In this document: positions 1-7,281 of the stretch, one piece after another
Layout: the number at the start of each line of letters is the position of its first letter
Numbering within the stretch: the first letter of the stretch is position 1
Source of the DNA: Flavobacteriales bacterium
GTDB lineage: Bacteria; Bacteroidota; Bacteroidia; Flavobacteriales_D; Sanyastnellaceae
Direction: 5' to 3'
Assembly (NCBI GenBank): GCA_019694805.1
Contig: JAIBBG010000003.1
Coordinates: forward strand, 1 to 64,000
DNA length: 64,000 nucleotides
Position numbers and translations under genes: made by a program
The notes under the pieces: generated by a model
The model's input: the letters and a program-made list of their open reading frames with translations, nothing else
Told to the model about the DNA's origin: nothing
The model's database searches: none

Positions 1-2
1 CT

Positions 3-383
3 GGAAGTCAGGCGGAGGTTGATTTTTATAAGTACAGCAAGTGGGCATATGATCAAGAAACCCGACAGCTTGAAAAGATCGAGCCCTATTTAGAAAAACT
101 TGGAATAGGCAAAGATGACCTTGTGATTACCCAACCGGATCCATCGTTCAACATCAACCTGTATCTCATGAATCGCCGCGGATGGAGCGGCATGAGTGAC
201 GAGGCCAACACCGAAGAAGGAATCATACGCAGAATAGAAAAGGGCGCAAAATATTTGATTGTAACCAACCATCGTGTTTCAACCGAACATCCTCACCTCA
301 AGAGATTTCTCGTTCACCCGTTGGGGGCATACCAAAATATATTGATTTTTGATTTGAGACCATTTGCGCCGATGCATTCATGA
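3..383 (+). CDS. C-terminal end of a membrane glycosyltransferase-like protein (partial)
   Basis: The reading frame is open from the window edge, so the gene begins outside; 126 codons are visible. The visible part is hydrophilic and has no membrane segment. It contains the stretch NINLYLMNRRGWSG followed by GAKYLIVTN and ends in a short beta-rich tail (NILIFDL). This pattern resembles the periplasmic C-terminal domain of family-39-type (ArnT/PMT-like) glycosyltransferases of Bacteroidota, which use a lipid-linked sugar donor. The family call rests on recalled similarity of this tail only, since the membrane part is outside the window. A GTG at 123 is in frame but is internal, because the frame continues upstream with protein-like sequence. 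Confidence 0.6.
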   Translation, partial: GSQAEVDFYKYSKWAYDQETRQLEKIEPYLEKLGIGKDDLVITQPDPSFNINLYLMNRRGWSGMSDEANTEEGIIRRIEKGAKYLIVTNHRVSTEHPHLKRFLVHPLGAYQNILIFDLRPFAPMHS

Positions 384-467
384 CTTGGTCCAAAGTCCGT
401 AGTATACAATGGGATGCTTGAACCACCAAAATAATCCACATTCGAACCAAGGTAGTCAGTGTAAATC

Positions 468-475
468 TATTTTTG
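468..475 (+). promoter_or_regulatory. -7 box of pgk (TATTTTTG)
   Basis: This matches the Bacteroidota primary-sigma -7 consensus TAnnTTTG exactly and lies 16 bases before the pgk start codon. No clear TTG is present at the usual -33 distance, so only the -7 part is supported. Confidence 0.4.
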
Positions 476-491
476 CGGAAATTTCTGCAAC

Positions 492-1697
492 ATGGCTTAC
501 CAAATCGATAACTACAATTTCAAAGGAAAAAGAACATTGATCCGCGTTGATTTCAATGTGCCTTTGGATGCTGAATTCAACATCACTGACGACACGCGTA
601 TCAAAGCCGCGTTAAAGACCATTCGCAAAGTGATGAGCGACGGAGGAAAAGTAGTGTTGATGTCGCATCTTGGAAGGCCAAAGGGCGGGCCCGAAGACAA
701 ATACTCGTTGCGTCACATTGTAAAACATACATCCGCTCTTTTGGGAAAGGAAGTTCGTTTTGCATCTGATTGTATTGGGCAACAAGCCAGTGATGTAGTC
801 AATAGTCTTCAGGATGGCGAAGTTGCGATTTTGGAGAACCTGCGATTTCACAAAGAAGAAGAAGGCGGTGATGAATTTTTTGCTGGACAACTTGCAGAAA
901 ACGGCGATGTGTATATCAACGATGCATTCGGAACAGCTCACCGCGCGCATGCCAGTACTGCTGTCATTGCCAGATTTTTCCCTACAGATAAATTGTTCGG
1001 TTATCTTATGGAAGATGAAGTGCAAAGTATCGATCGCGTTTTGAATTCGACAGCAAAACCAGTCACTGCCATCATTGGGGGCAGTAAGGTTTCCAGTAAA
1101 ATTTCAATACTCGAGAATTTATTGGAGCGGGTAGACAATATCATCATTGGTGGTGGTATGGCTTATACATTTTTCAAAGCGCTTGGAGGCGTTGTAGGCA
1201 ACTCACTCATTGAAGATGACAAGTTGGAAATGGCCAAGGATCTTCTTTCCAAAGCGAAAAGCAAAGGGGTCAACATCTACCTTCCTGAGGACTCTGTCAT
1301 TGCGGATAAATTCGCAAATGACGCCACGGTGACTACTTCGGAAAGTCGTGGCATTCCATCCGGATGGATGGGGCTTGACATTGGCAAAAAATCCATTGCC
1401 GATTTCCGTCAAGTGATACTCTCGTCGAAAACCATACTTTGGAACGGTCCGATGGGAGTTTTTGAAATGGAAAAATTTGCAACAGGAACCATTGAAATTG
1501 CAAAAGCATTGGCCGAAGCAACATCCAACGGATCGTTTACACTCGTGGGAGGCGGTGACAGTGTTGCAGCGATCAATCAGTTTGGTCTTGCGGATCGCGT
1601 AAGCTATGTGAGCACCGGTGGCGGAGCCATGCTTGAGGCATTAGAGGGCATTGATTTGCCCGGCATTGCTGCCATCAAGTCGCCAGTCATGAATTGA
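492..1697 (+). CDS. pgk: phosphoglycerate kinase
   Basis: This cytosolic glycolytic enzyme transfers the acyl phosphate of 1,3-bisphosphoglycerate to ADP, giving 3-phosphoglycerate and ATP. The 401 residues match the usual bacterial length (390-400) with no gap. The N-terminal substrate-binding signature RVDFNVPLD lies at about residues 18-26 and SHLGRPKG at about 58-65. The C-terminal nucleotide-binding part has [19 protein letters not shown] and [13 protein letters not shown]. The ATG at 492 gives the canonical start and follows a good -7 box. The gene is convergent with tryptophanase, and only 18 bases separate the two stop codons, with no hairpin between them. Confidence 0.97.
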   Translation: MAYQIDNYNFKGKRTLIRVDFNVPLDAEFNITDDTRIKAALKTIRKVMSDGGKVVLMSHLGRPKGGPEDKYSLRHIVKHTSALLGKEVRFASDCIGQQASDVVNSLQDGEVAILENLRFHKEEEGGDEFFAGQLAENGDVYINDAFGTAHRAHASTAVIARFFPTDKLFGYLMEDEVQSIDRVLNSTAKPVTAIIGGSKVSSKISILENLLERVDNIIIGGGMAYTFFKALGGVVGNSLIEDDKLEMAKDLLSKAKSKGVNIYLPEDSVIADKFANDATVTTSESRGIPSGWMGLDIGKKSIADFRQVILSSKTILWNGPMGVFEMEKFATGTIEIAKALAEATSNGSFTLVGGGDSVAAINQFGLADRVSYVSTGGGAMLEALEGIDLPGIAAIKSPVMN

Positions 1698-1715
1698 CAA
1701 GCATATTCTTTTCAT

Positions 1716-3140
1716 TTAGCCCTGCAACTCTTCCGCTTGTTTGTTCTTCTTGTTCGAAGATTCGGCAAGCGGCTTGAACCGTGCTGTAAAATGTCTCAGG
1801 AACGGGGGCTCGTATTCTATTTTAAATCCATGAACTTCCGAAGCTGTAGCGAGTATGTCGTCGAAGACTTCCACCACATAGTCGATGTGGCTCTGAGTAT
1901 AGACCCTTCGTGGAATGGCAAGACGAACCAATTCGTTTCGCGATGTAATCATCTTTCCGTTATCATCGTACTTCCCGAACATGACACTACCTATTTCAAC
2001 ACATCGAATACCTCCACGTTTGTATAACTCACATACCAATGCTTGGCCCGGAAACTCATGCGCAGGTATATGAGGATATATTTTCTGTGCATCCACGTAC
2101 ACAGCATGACCACCAATAGGCCAAACGACGGGAACACCCTTTTCACGTAAATGTTCGCCGAGATATGTCGTTGAACGAATGCGATAACGCAAATAGCTTT
2201 CATCAAAAACCTCTCGCAATCCGACAGCAATTGCTTCCATGTCACGACCGGTGAGTCCGCCATATGTTGCAAATCCTTCAGAGATGATCAGCAAATTCGT
2301 ACACTTCTCAGCCATGGCCGCTGAACGCATGGCAAGAAGGCCACCCATATTCACAAGCGCATCCTTTTTTGCACTCATCACAAACACATCAGCAAGGCGA
2401 AGCATTTCTCTTGCAATTTCACGATAGTTCTTTTTCTGATATCCATCTTCCCTTTCATGGATGAAGAAACTGTTCTCCGCAATTCGGCACCCATCAAGCA
2501 CGAGTAAAATTCCATGTCGATCACAGATTTCCCTTACCGCTTTCATGTTCTGCATACTCACTGGTTGTCCGCCAGCAGAGTTATTGGTCACCGTCATGAT
2601 CACTGCAGCGATATTTTCAGTACCAAACTGATCAATACTTCTTTGAAGTTTATTCAGGTCGATATTTCCCTTGAAAGGCAAATACAACTCCGGATCATAG
2701 GATTCTTCCGGCATAAGGTCATAGGCTTCCGCGCCTGTGAATTCAATGTTGGCGCGCGTGGTATCGAAATGAGTATTACTCAGAAACACCTTCCCTTTTC
2801 CGCCCAGAATACCATAAAGAATGCGTTCTGCCGCGCGTCCTTGATGGGTAGGCAATACAAATGGCATGCTGGTAAGGTCTGATACTTCAGCAAATAGTTT
2901 TTCCCAGGACCTGGCCCCTGCGTAAGATTCATCACCCACCATCATGGCCGACCATTGTCTATCGCTCATAGCTGATGTGCCGCTATCTGTAAGCAGATCG
3001 ATGATAACATCATCAGAATGGAGCAGGAATGGATTATATCCGGCGCGGATCAGCGCTTCCTCGCGATACGTTTCAGTGGTCATGTGGATCGGTTCAACCA
3101 CTTTGATGCGAAACGGCTCAATGAGTGTCTTTCTTTTCAT
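1716..3140 (-). CDS. tnaA: tryptophanase (tryptophan indole-lyase)
   Basis: This PLP enzyme cleaves L-tryptophan to indole, pyruvate and ammonia. The sequence follows E. coli TnaA throughout: EPFRIKVVEP at the N-terminus, IDLLTDSGT, PTHQGRAAE, NSAGGQPVS, the PLP-lysine motif MSAKKDA (lysine about 259) and LRHFTARF near the end. Two points favour tryptophanase over tyrosine phenol-lyase: SAKKD rather than SGKKD, and GIRCVEIGS rather than the arginine-bearing VRSMERG of the phenol-lyase. The N-terminal AMSDRQW is phenol-lyase-like, so the substrate remains an inference. The ATG at 3140 (474 residues) is preferred over a GTG at 3188, whose extra 16 residues have no family counterpart. A Lys/Asn-rich tail of about 15 residues follows the conserved end. 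The Mpv17-like gene lies 64 bases upstream on the same strand. Confidence 0.9.
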   Translation of the reverse strand: MKRKTLIEPFRIKVVEPIHMTTETYREEALIRAGYNPFLLHSDDVIIDLLTDSGTSAMSDRQWSAMMVGDESYAGARSWEKLFAEVSDLTSMPFVLPTHQGRAAERILYGILGGKGKVFLSNTHFDTTRANIEFTGAEAYDLMPEESYDPELYLPFKGNIDLNKLQRSIDQFGTENIAAVIMTVTNNSAGGQPVSMQNMKAVREICDRHGILLVLDGCRIAENSFFIHEREDGYQKKNYREIAREMLRLADVFVMSAKKDALVNMGGLLAMRSAAMAEKCTNLLIISEGFATYGGLTGRDMEAIAVGLREVFDESYLRYRIRSTTYLGEHLREKGVPVVWPIGGHAVYVDAQKIYPHIPAHEFPGQALVCELYKRGGIRCVEIGSVMFGKYDDNGKMITSRNELVRLAIPRRVYTQSHIDYVVEVFDDILATASEVHGFKIEYEPPFLRHFTARFKPLAESSNKKNKQAEELQG

Positions 3141-3204
3141 CCTTAAAATTTTGTTCTCATGCAAGGATGGGCCTGAAGCGCGGGACACCTTATGACAAAC
3201 ATCA

Positions 3205-3684
3205 TCAACTAAACCATGTTGCGCTCAGTGCATAATAGACCGCCATCATTCCAGAAAAAATGGCGTTCGCCAGAAATCGGTATTTCTCACGAACAATATT
3301 TTGAATGATGTAGTTGGCAAAAAGCGAAACCGGAATATTCCAAAGAAACGAATACCACGCGATGGTGAGGAGTTCGCTATTGAGCAAATCAGTGCGCAAA
3401 AGCAACAGCTTAATCATGGCCAGATGTCTAAAAATCCATATGGGATTAAAATAAACTTGCGCCATAACCATGCGCAACACTGAAGATTTCCAGCCTTCAA
3501 ATCGTCCTGACAATCGATCAATAAACCTGAAATAGGCAGGGATTTCCCAGGCATAAAGCACACCGCCGATGAAGACCATGCCCAACATTCTGAGCCAGGA
3601 AAATTCATCTGACAACCATGCTGCAATGGTATCTCCAACAGTGTAAAATACAGCGCCTGTGATGATGTCTTGTTTCTTGATCAT
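3205..3684 (-). CDS. Mpv17/PMP22-like small integral membrane protein
   Basis: A 159-residue protein with about four hydrophobic segments. The spacing of its motifs resembles the eukaryotic peroxisomal/mitochondrial Mpv17 family. These are an N-terminal GAVFYTVGDTIAAWL (family: G-GD--Q), RMLGMVFIGGVLYAWEIPAYF then FIDRL (family: R---G---GP----WY--LD), and a C-terminal W-IP---FANY--Q--VRE-YRFLANAIF---YALSATW (family: WP--Q--NF--VP---R-------WN-YLS). This reading is by eye and the identity is low. The function of Mpv17-type proteins is not settled; channel activity has been proposed. The ATG at 3684 is chosen over the in-frame TTG at 3690. It may be cotranscribed with tryptophanase downstream. 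An unrelated four-helix membrane protein is the alternative. Confidence 0.5.
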   Translation of the reverse strand: MIKKQDIITGAVFYTVGDTIAAWLSDEFSWLRMLGMVFIGGVLYAWEIPAYFRFIDRLSGRFEGWKSSVLRMVMAQVYFNPIWIFRHLAMIKLLLLRTDLLNSELLTIAWYSFLWNIPVSLFANYIIQNIVREKYRFLANAIFSGMMAVYYALSATWFS

Positions 3685-3762
3685 TCGCAAAATCGTGATG
3701 AATGAAATAAAATTACGGCCGGCGAAGAAAAGAACAAAGTGTTGAAGAACAACGAAAGGTCC

Positions 3763-3770
3763 GATCTTTG
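3763..3770 (+). promoter_or_regulatory. possible -7 box GATCTTTG for the small repeat protein
   Basis: This is a seven-of-eight match to the TAnnTTTG pattern (first base G). A TTG lies at 3742-3744, 18 bases upstream, which fits the -33/-7 geometry. The start codon is 31 bases downstream. Confidence 0.3.
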
Positions 3771-3801
3771 TTTTGTTACATTCAAACCATCATCATCCGA
3801 C

Positions 3802-4281
3802 ATGAAGTTGATCATAGCCGTCTTCACCATTTTTTTGAGTTCGATAGCACTTGGACAAACTTATGTGTCTAATGAAGAACACATTTATTACACCAATATC
3901 CTTTACAACATCAACAGAGGTTATGTGTTACCTGGACATTCGGATATGTGGAGTGACGCGCTTTATACTGTTCAAAACAACAAGATATTCAAGGGATTTT
4001 CTACTTCAACATTCGACGTATTGTATCAGGTAGAGGATGGGAAACTTTACATCGGAGAAAGCACCTTTTCTTCCGATTTGCTCTTCACCATCAAAAACGG
4101 AAGGGTATACCGCGGTGACAGCACGATGATGATGGATTGTTTATACAACTATGATCCTGCAAAAGGCGTGTTGTACAAAGGAGATAGCACGTTTCGGCTC
4201 GATGCGGTGCTATTTTTTCAAGGCGAGCCGCTTAAGAACGCAGAATTGTTTGCGTTGCTTTTTGCTATGAATATGCTTTGA
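3802..4281 (+). CDS. secreted small protein with repeated GDST/NGxxY units
   Basis: The family is not recognised. The protein has 159 residues and starts with a clear signal peptide (MKLIIAVFTIFLSSIALGQ). For this reason the ATG at 3802 is preferred to a longer reading frame from 3739. The mature part consists of about four degenerate units of 20-24 residues. Each has a core like D-L(Y/F)T(I/V)-NG-(V/I)Y-G(D/E)ST, for example SDLLFTIKNGRVYRGDST and YDPAKGVLYKGDST, which suggests stacked beta hairpins. The protein is probably periplasmic or surface-exposed. It ends with LLFAMNML. The gene abuts the convergent purS with no base between the two stop codons and no terminator hairpin. Confidence 0.7.
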   Translation: MKLIIAVFTIFLSSIALGQTYVSNEEHIYYTNILYNINRGYVLPGHSDMWSDALYTVQNNKIFKGFSTSTFDVLYQVEDGKLYIGESTFSSDLLFTIKNGRVYRGDSTMMMDCLYNYDPAKGVLYKGDSTFRLDAVLFFQGEPLKNAELFALLFAMNML

Positions 4282-4539
4282 TTACTTGACTTCTGAAACA
4301 GAGAATTTGTAATACTCCATGATCTCATTGCAAAGGAGTTTCTTACAAGCCTCATCAACTTTAGACTCAGCAGTCTTTTTATCTTTAGCTTCCACTTGAA
4401 GGGTGATGTGTTTGCCAATTCTTACACCACCGATTTCTGGTAGACCAAGATTTTTCATGGAGCCGCTCACCGCTTTTCCTTGTGGATCCAAAAGTGCCTC
4501 GAGGGGCATAACATCAATTTCAGCTTTGAATGTAGACAT
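4282..4539 (-). CDS. purS: phosphoribosylformylglycinamidine synthase subunit PurS
   Basis: PurS is the small structural subunit of the three-part FGAM synthase (PurL, PurQ, PurS) of purine biosynthesis. It bridges the amidotransferase and synthetase subunits. The 85-residue length is typical. Characteristic stretches are the N-terminal FKAEIDVMPLEALLDPQGKA, then LGLPEIGGVRIGKHI and the C-terminal ACKKLLCNEIMEYY. No purL or purQ is in the window, so the complex is encoded at scattered sites. It lies 42 bases downstream of the DUF5686 gene on the same strand and may be read through from it. Confidence 0.92.
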   Translation of the reverse strand: MSTFKAEIDVMPLEALLDPQGKAVSGSMKNLGLPEIGGVRIGKHITLQVEAKDKKTAESKVDEACKKLLCNEIMEYYKFSVSEVK

Positions 4540-4581
4540 GTTCAGAATTTGTGATGCAAATGTAACAGTGTAGCGATGTCC

Positions 4582-7071
4582 TCAGAAATCAAACTGCAGT
4601 TTTGCACGGATTCCATATTTGACAATATCCGGATGATCAAGATAGGTCAAGCGCCACAACATATCAATTCTGAGGACTTTGAAGATATTCTCTACGCCAA
4701 TTGCAGCCTCCACATATGGCTTGGACAACGTGTAGATATCGGGTTTGCCATCATAATTAAAATCTCGCGAAAGAATCGCGTCGTTTTTGAGGTCATAACC
4801 TCCAACGACCGCCTTACCGCTAACCACTTCACGCCATTTCAATCTTCGCATCAGAGGAATTTTGTTCAGGATCAATCCTTCGGCATGATATGAAGCCCAA
4901 AGGCTCACCCATTCATCACTGACAAATTCAAAATAATTCATGGTGTTGTAAGAAGCTTCATCATAGAAAAATGTTTCATTTCCCTGATGCATCATCAATA
5001 AAGGGTATGGAAGGTTTCCGAAAATTTTGCCCGCTTCTGCGCTTACCCGAGCGTAACCAAACGGTCCGAATCGCAACTTATCAGAAATTCTGGCAACGGC
5101 TTTCTGATATTCAAATTGAGCGCCCAGCACATCCGGCATTCCATAATCAAATTGAAACTCCAGCGTTGGGTAAACCGTTCCCAAACTGATGCGTTCAAAT
5201 TCACCATAGACAAACTTTTCTTTGTAGGCAAAACGAGTATACAGCCCAACTTCCGTGGTGATAAGGTAGCTTATTTGTTGTTGCACATTCAACTCTGGTT
5301 TGAATCGCACATATTTATAATTGCTGCCCGCGGGCTTCAAAACACGGTGTTTGAAGATGGCCCGATTCGATAGTCCGTAAAGCCACTCCTTTTCAATATA
5401 ACCACTGAGCTCCGTTACATCGGTGAGCTTATTGGCTGGATTTCTTCGAAACAATGAAGACAGCACGTTGTCTTGTCTGAATGCGCCTGTGCCCTGACCC
5501 AATTGCTCCATGTCACGTTTAGCAAAAACATTCATGGCCATGCGTGGATTTTTATTCAACACCCATGTAGCACCACCACCATACTTGAATCGTTCATCCC
5601 GCAGACCATAAGCTGCATAACCCTCAAGCATGACTTTCTTGCTGAACTCATTGCTCGTTCTTCCACCAAATCGAAATCGATTGCCTTCGATCGGATTGAA
5701 ACTATACAACGTGTAATACGGACCGATTTCGAAATTGCCTATGACTTTATATCCATTGACAACAAGATTCAAAATATTAGAAACGGTGACGAATTGAGGA
5801 AGCTTCTTCAGTGTGTCTACCATGTGGTAGATTCTTTCTTCCTTATCAGAGAGCGCAATGTGTCGGGCGCTGTCCCAATAGGCGTCGTCATGATCACTTG
5901 CGTCCTCCTTCACCACGATATCAGTTACTCCTTTGTAATAATCTTCTGGACGTTCTTTATTGATGATAAAATTTTTGTAGGTGGAAGTTTTCCTTCCATA
6001 CACTCCCATTTTTTTATTGGTCACATTGAAGTCAACCAACAATTCGTCTTTGGTAAGCATCCACACTTCCTTTTCCACTTCATTGTATTCCTGTTTGACC
6101 TGAAAATTCTTAATCCAGTTGATATTGGCCCCTTCTGCAATGGTGGCTTCAATACTCTTCACCGCATAAGTGGAGTCGTTTACCCACATTTCACCGAAAA
6201 ACAAAAGTTCAGCTTTTCTTCTCGGAAAAAATTGAAGTTTGTAGCACCACTTGTTATCAATCCACGCAGAATCGATCAAGTCGTAATCATAGAATCCGAG
6301 GCAGTAGGCAGAAATGGGACTTGTAAAACTCTTGCTGAAAATGACCAGTTCATTATCATACACGTTGATGTTTTGATACATGTCGCCGAGAAACTGGTTG
6401 ATGGATTCATTTTCAACACCACTCACTTTCGTTGCTTTCACGACCTCTTTTGATAATTTCGGATTTCGTTTGAAATAAAAATCGGAGAGTGACTCGGTCA
6501 TAAAAACCGGCAAATAAGGCTTCTCTTGTGTAGTGTCCACGCCTTCAAAAACAAAATCGAATGGTTTTAGAATCTTTCGATTCTGGAATTTTTCCGTGAT
6601 GTTATTCAGATCAAATTCAACCTTATTGTAAGCTTCGTACTCATATGCATCAAGCTTCTCGCGGTTATTGATCTTTTTATTGCGGATCACATTTTTGATC
6701 AAAGCAATAGCAGGATTAGGGCCTTCATCGGGGCGAATGGTAACTTCTACGGTTTCATTCACCGCTGGCACCATTTCAAAATTGACGACGGTGGTTGTTC
6801 CCTGTTTGATTTTTTTGGTTTGGGTAACGTAGCCGAGAATGATGACACGCAGAGAATCACTGCTGTAATAGGTTTCAATGTTGTACTTGCCATCTAAATC
6901 AGTCTGTGAACCACTTTTGGTACCCACAAAAACCACTGCTGAAAAAGGTAATGGTTCCTTTGTAACGGCATCAGTCACGGTACCGCTCACGTTGGTTTTC
7001 TGCGCATGAACATCCGTCATGGCCAAAAGCAACACAACCGTTAAAAGGAGATATCTGAACAACAAATTCAT
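4582..7071 (-). CDS. outer-membrane protein with carboxypeptidase-like regulatory domain and DUF5686 barrel
   Basis: 829 residues. A signal peptide (about residues 1-23, ending VHAQ) is followed by a carboxypeptidase-D regulatory-like beta-sandwich at about 25-105 (VSGTVTDAVTKEPLPFSAVV, TDLDGKYNI). The remainder is a DUF5686-type region whose last several hundred residues alternate in the manner of an outer-membrane beta-barrel and end in aromatic QFDF. DUF5686 proteins are widespread in Bacteroidota. Their function is not established, although the N-terminal domain also occurs in SusC-like TonB-dependent receptors. There is no TonB plug domain here, so it is not called a receptor. The long plus-strand open frame opposite (5473-6453) is a shadow. 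Confidence 0.8.
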   Translation of the reverse strand: MNLLFRYLLLTVVLLLAMTDVHAQKTNVSGTVTDAVTKEPLPFSAVVFVGTKSGSQTDLDGKYNIETYYSSDSLRVIILGYVTQTKKIKQGTTTVVNFEMVPAVNETVEVTIRPDEGPNPAIALIKNVIRNKKINNREKLDAYEYEAYNKVEFDLNNITEKFQNRKILKPFDFVFEGVDTTQEKPYLPVFMTESLSDFYFKRNPKLSKEVVKATKVSGVENESINQFLGDMYQNINVYDNELVIFSKSFTSPISAYCLGFYDYDLIDSAWIDNKWCYKLQFFPRRKAELLFFGEMWVNDSTYAVKSIEATIAEGANINWIKNFQVKQEYNEVEKEVWMLTKDELLVDFNVTNKKMGVYGRKTSTYKNFIINKERPEDYYKGVTDIVVKEDASDHDDAYWDSARHIALSDKEERIYHMVDTLKKLPQFVTVSNILNLVVNGYKVIGNFEIGPYYTLYSFNPIEGNRFRFGGRTSNEFSKKVMLEGYAAYGLRDERFKYGGGATWVLNKNPRMAMNVFAKRDMEQLGQGTGAFRQDNVLSSLFRRNPANKLTDVTELSGYIEKEWLYGLSNRAIFKHRVLKPAGSNYKYVRFKPELNVQQQISYLITTEVGLYTRFAYKEKFVYGEFERISLGTVYPTLEFQFDYGMPDVLGAQFEYQKAVARISDKLRFGPFGYARVSAEAGKIFGNLPYPLLMMHQGNETFFYDEASYNTMNYFEFVSDEWVSLWASYHAEGLILNKIPLMRRLKWREVVSGKAVVGGYDLKNDAILSRDFNYDGKPDIYTLSKPYVEAAIGVENIFKVLRIDMLWRLTYLDHPDIVKYGIRAKLQFDF

Positions 7072-7233
7072 TTCACGCGAAAAAACAGGATGTGCTGCAA
7101 TTCTGGAAAATAATTATCCGGAAAAATCAACATTGTTATGATTATACGCTTGTGTTCAACGTTTTGTTTATCCAACCACACGATCAGATGTAGACGTCAT
7201 GAGGACGAAGGTATTGTATTTGGAAAAAAGACA

Positions 7234-7255
7234 ACCCCGATCAGTTGACCGGGGT
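7234..7255 (-). terminator. rho-independent terminator after the DsbD-like gene
   Basis: A hairpin with arms ACCCCG/CGGGGT plus partial inner pairing. Read on the minus strand, it is followed by a T-rich run (7221-7231). It lies about 27 bases beyond the stop codon at 7282. Confidence 0.75.
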
Positions 7256-7281
7256 AAGATTTTTTTAGAGAATAATTCCTT

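Noticed and set aside
1716-3140. Tyrosine phenol-lyase as the identity of the PLP lyase
   Set aside because: The PLP motif SAKKD and GIRCVEIGS match tryptophanase. The phenol-lyase has SGKKD and an arginine in SMERG.
5473-6453. 326-codon open frame on the plus strand
   Set aside because: It lies wholly opposite the DUF5686 gene, has unusual composition and no motif; the minus-strand protein is clearly real.
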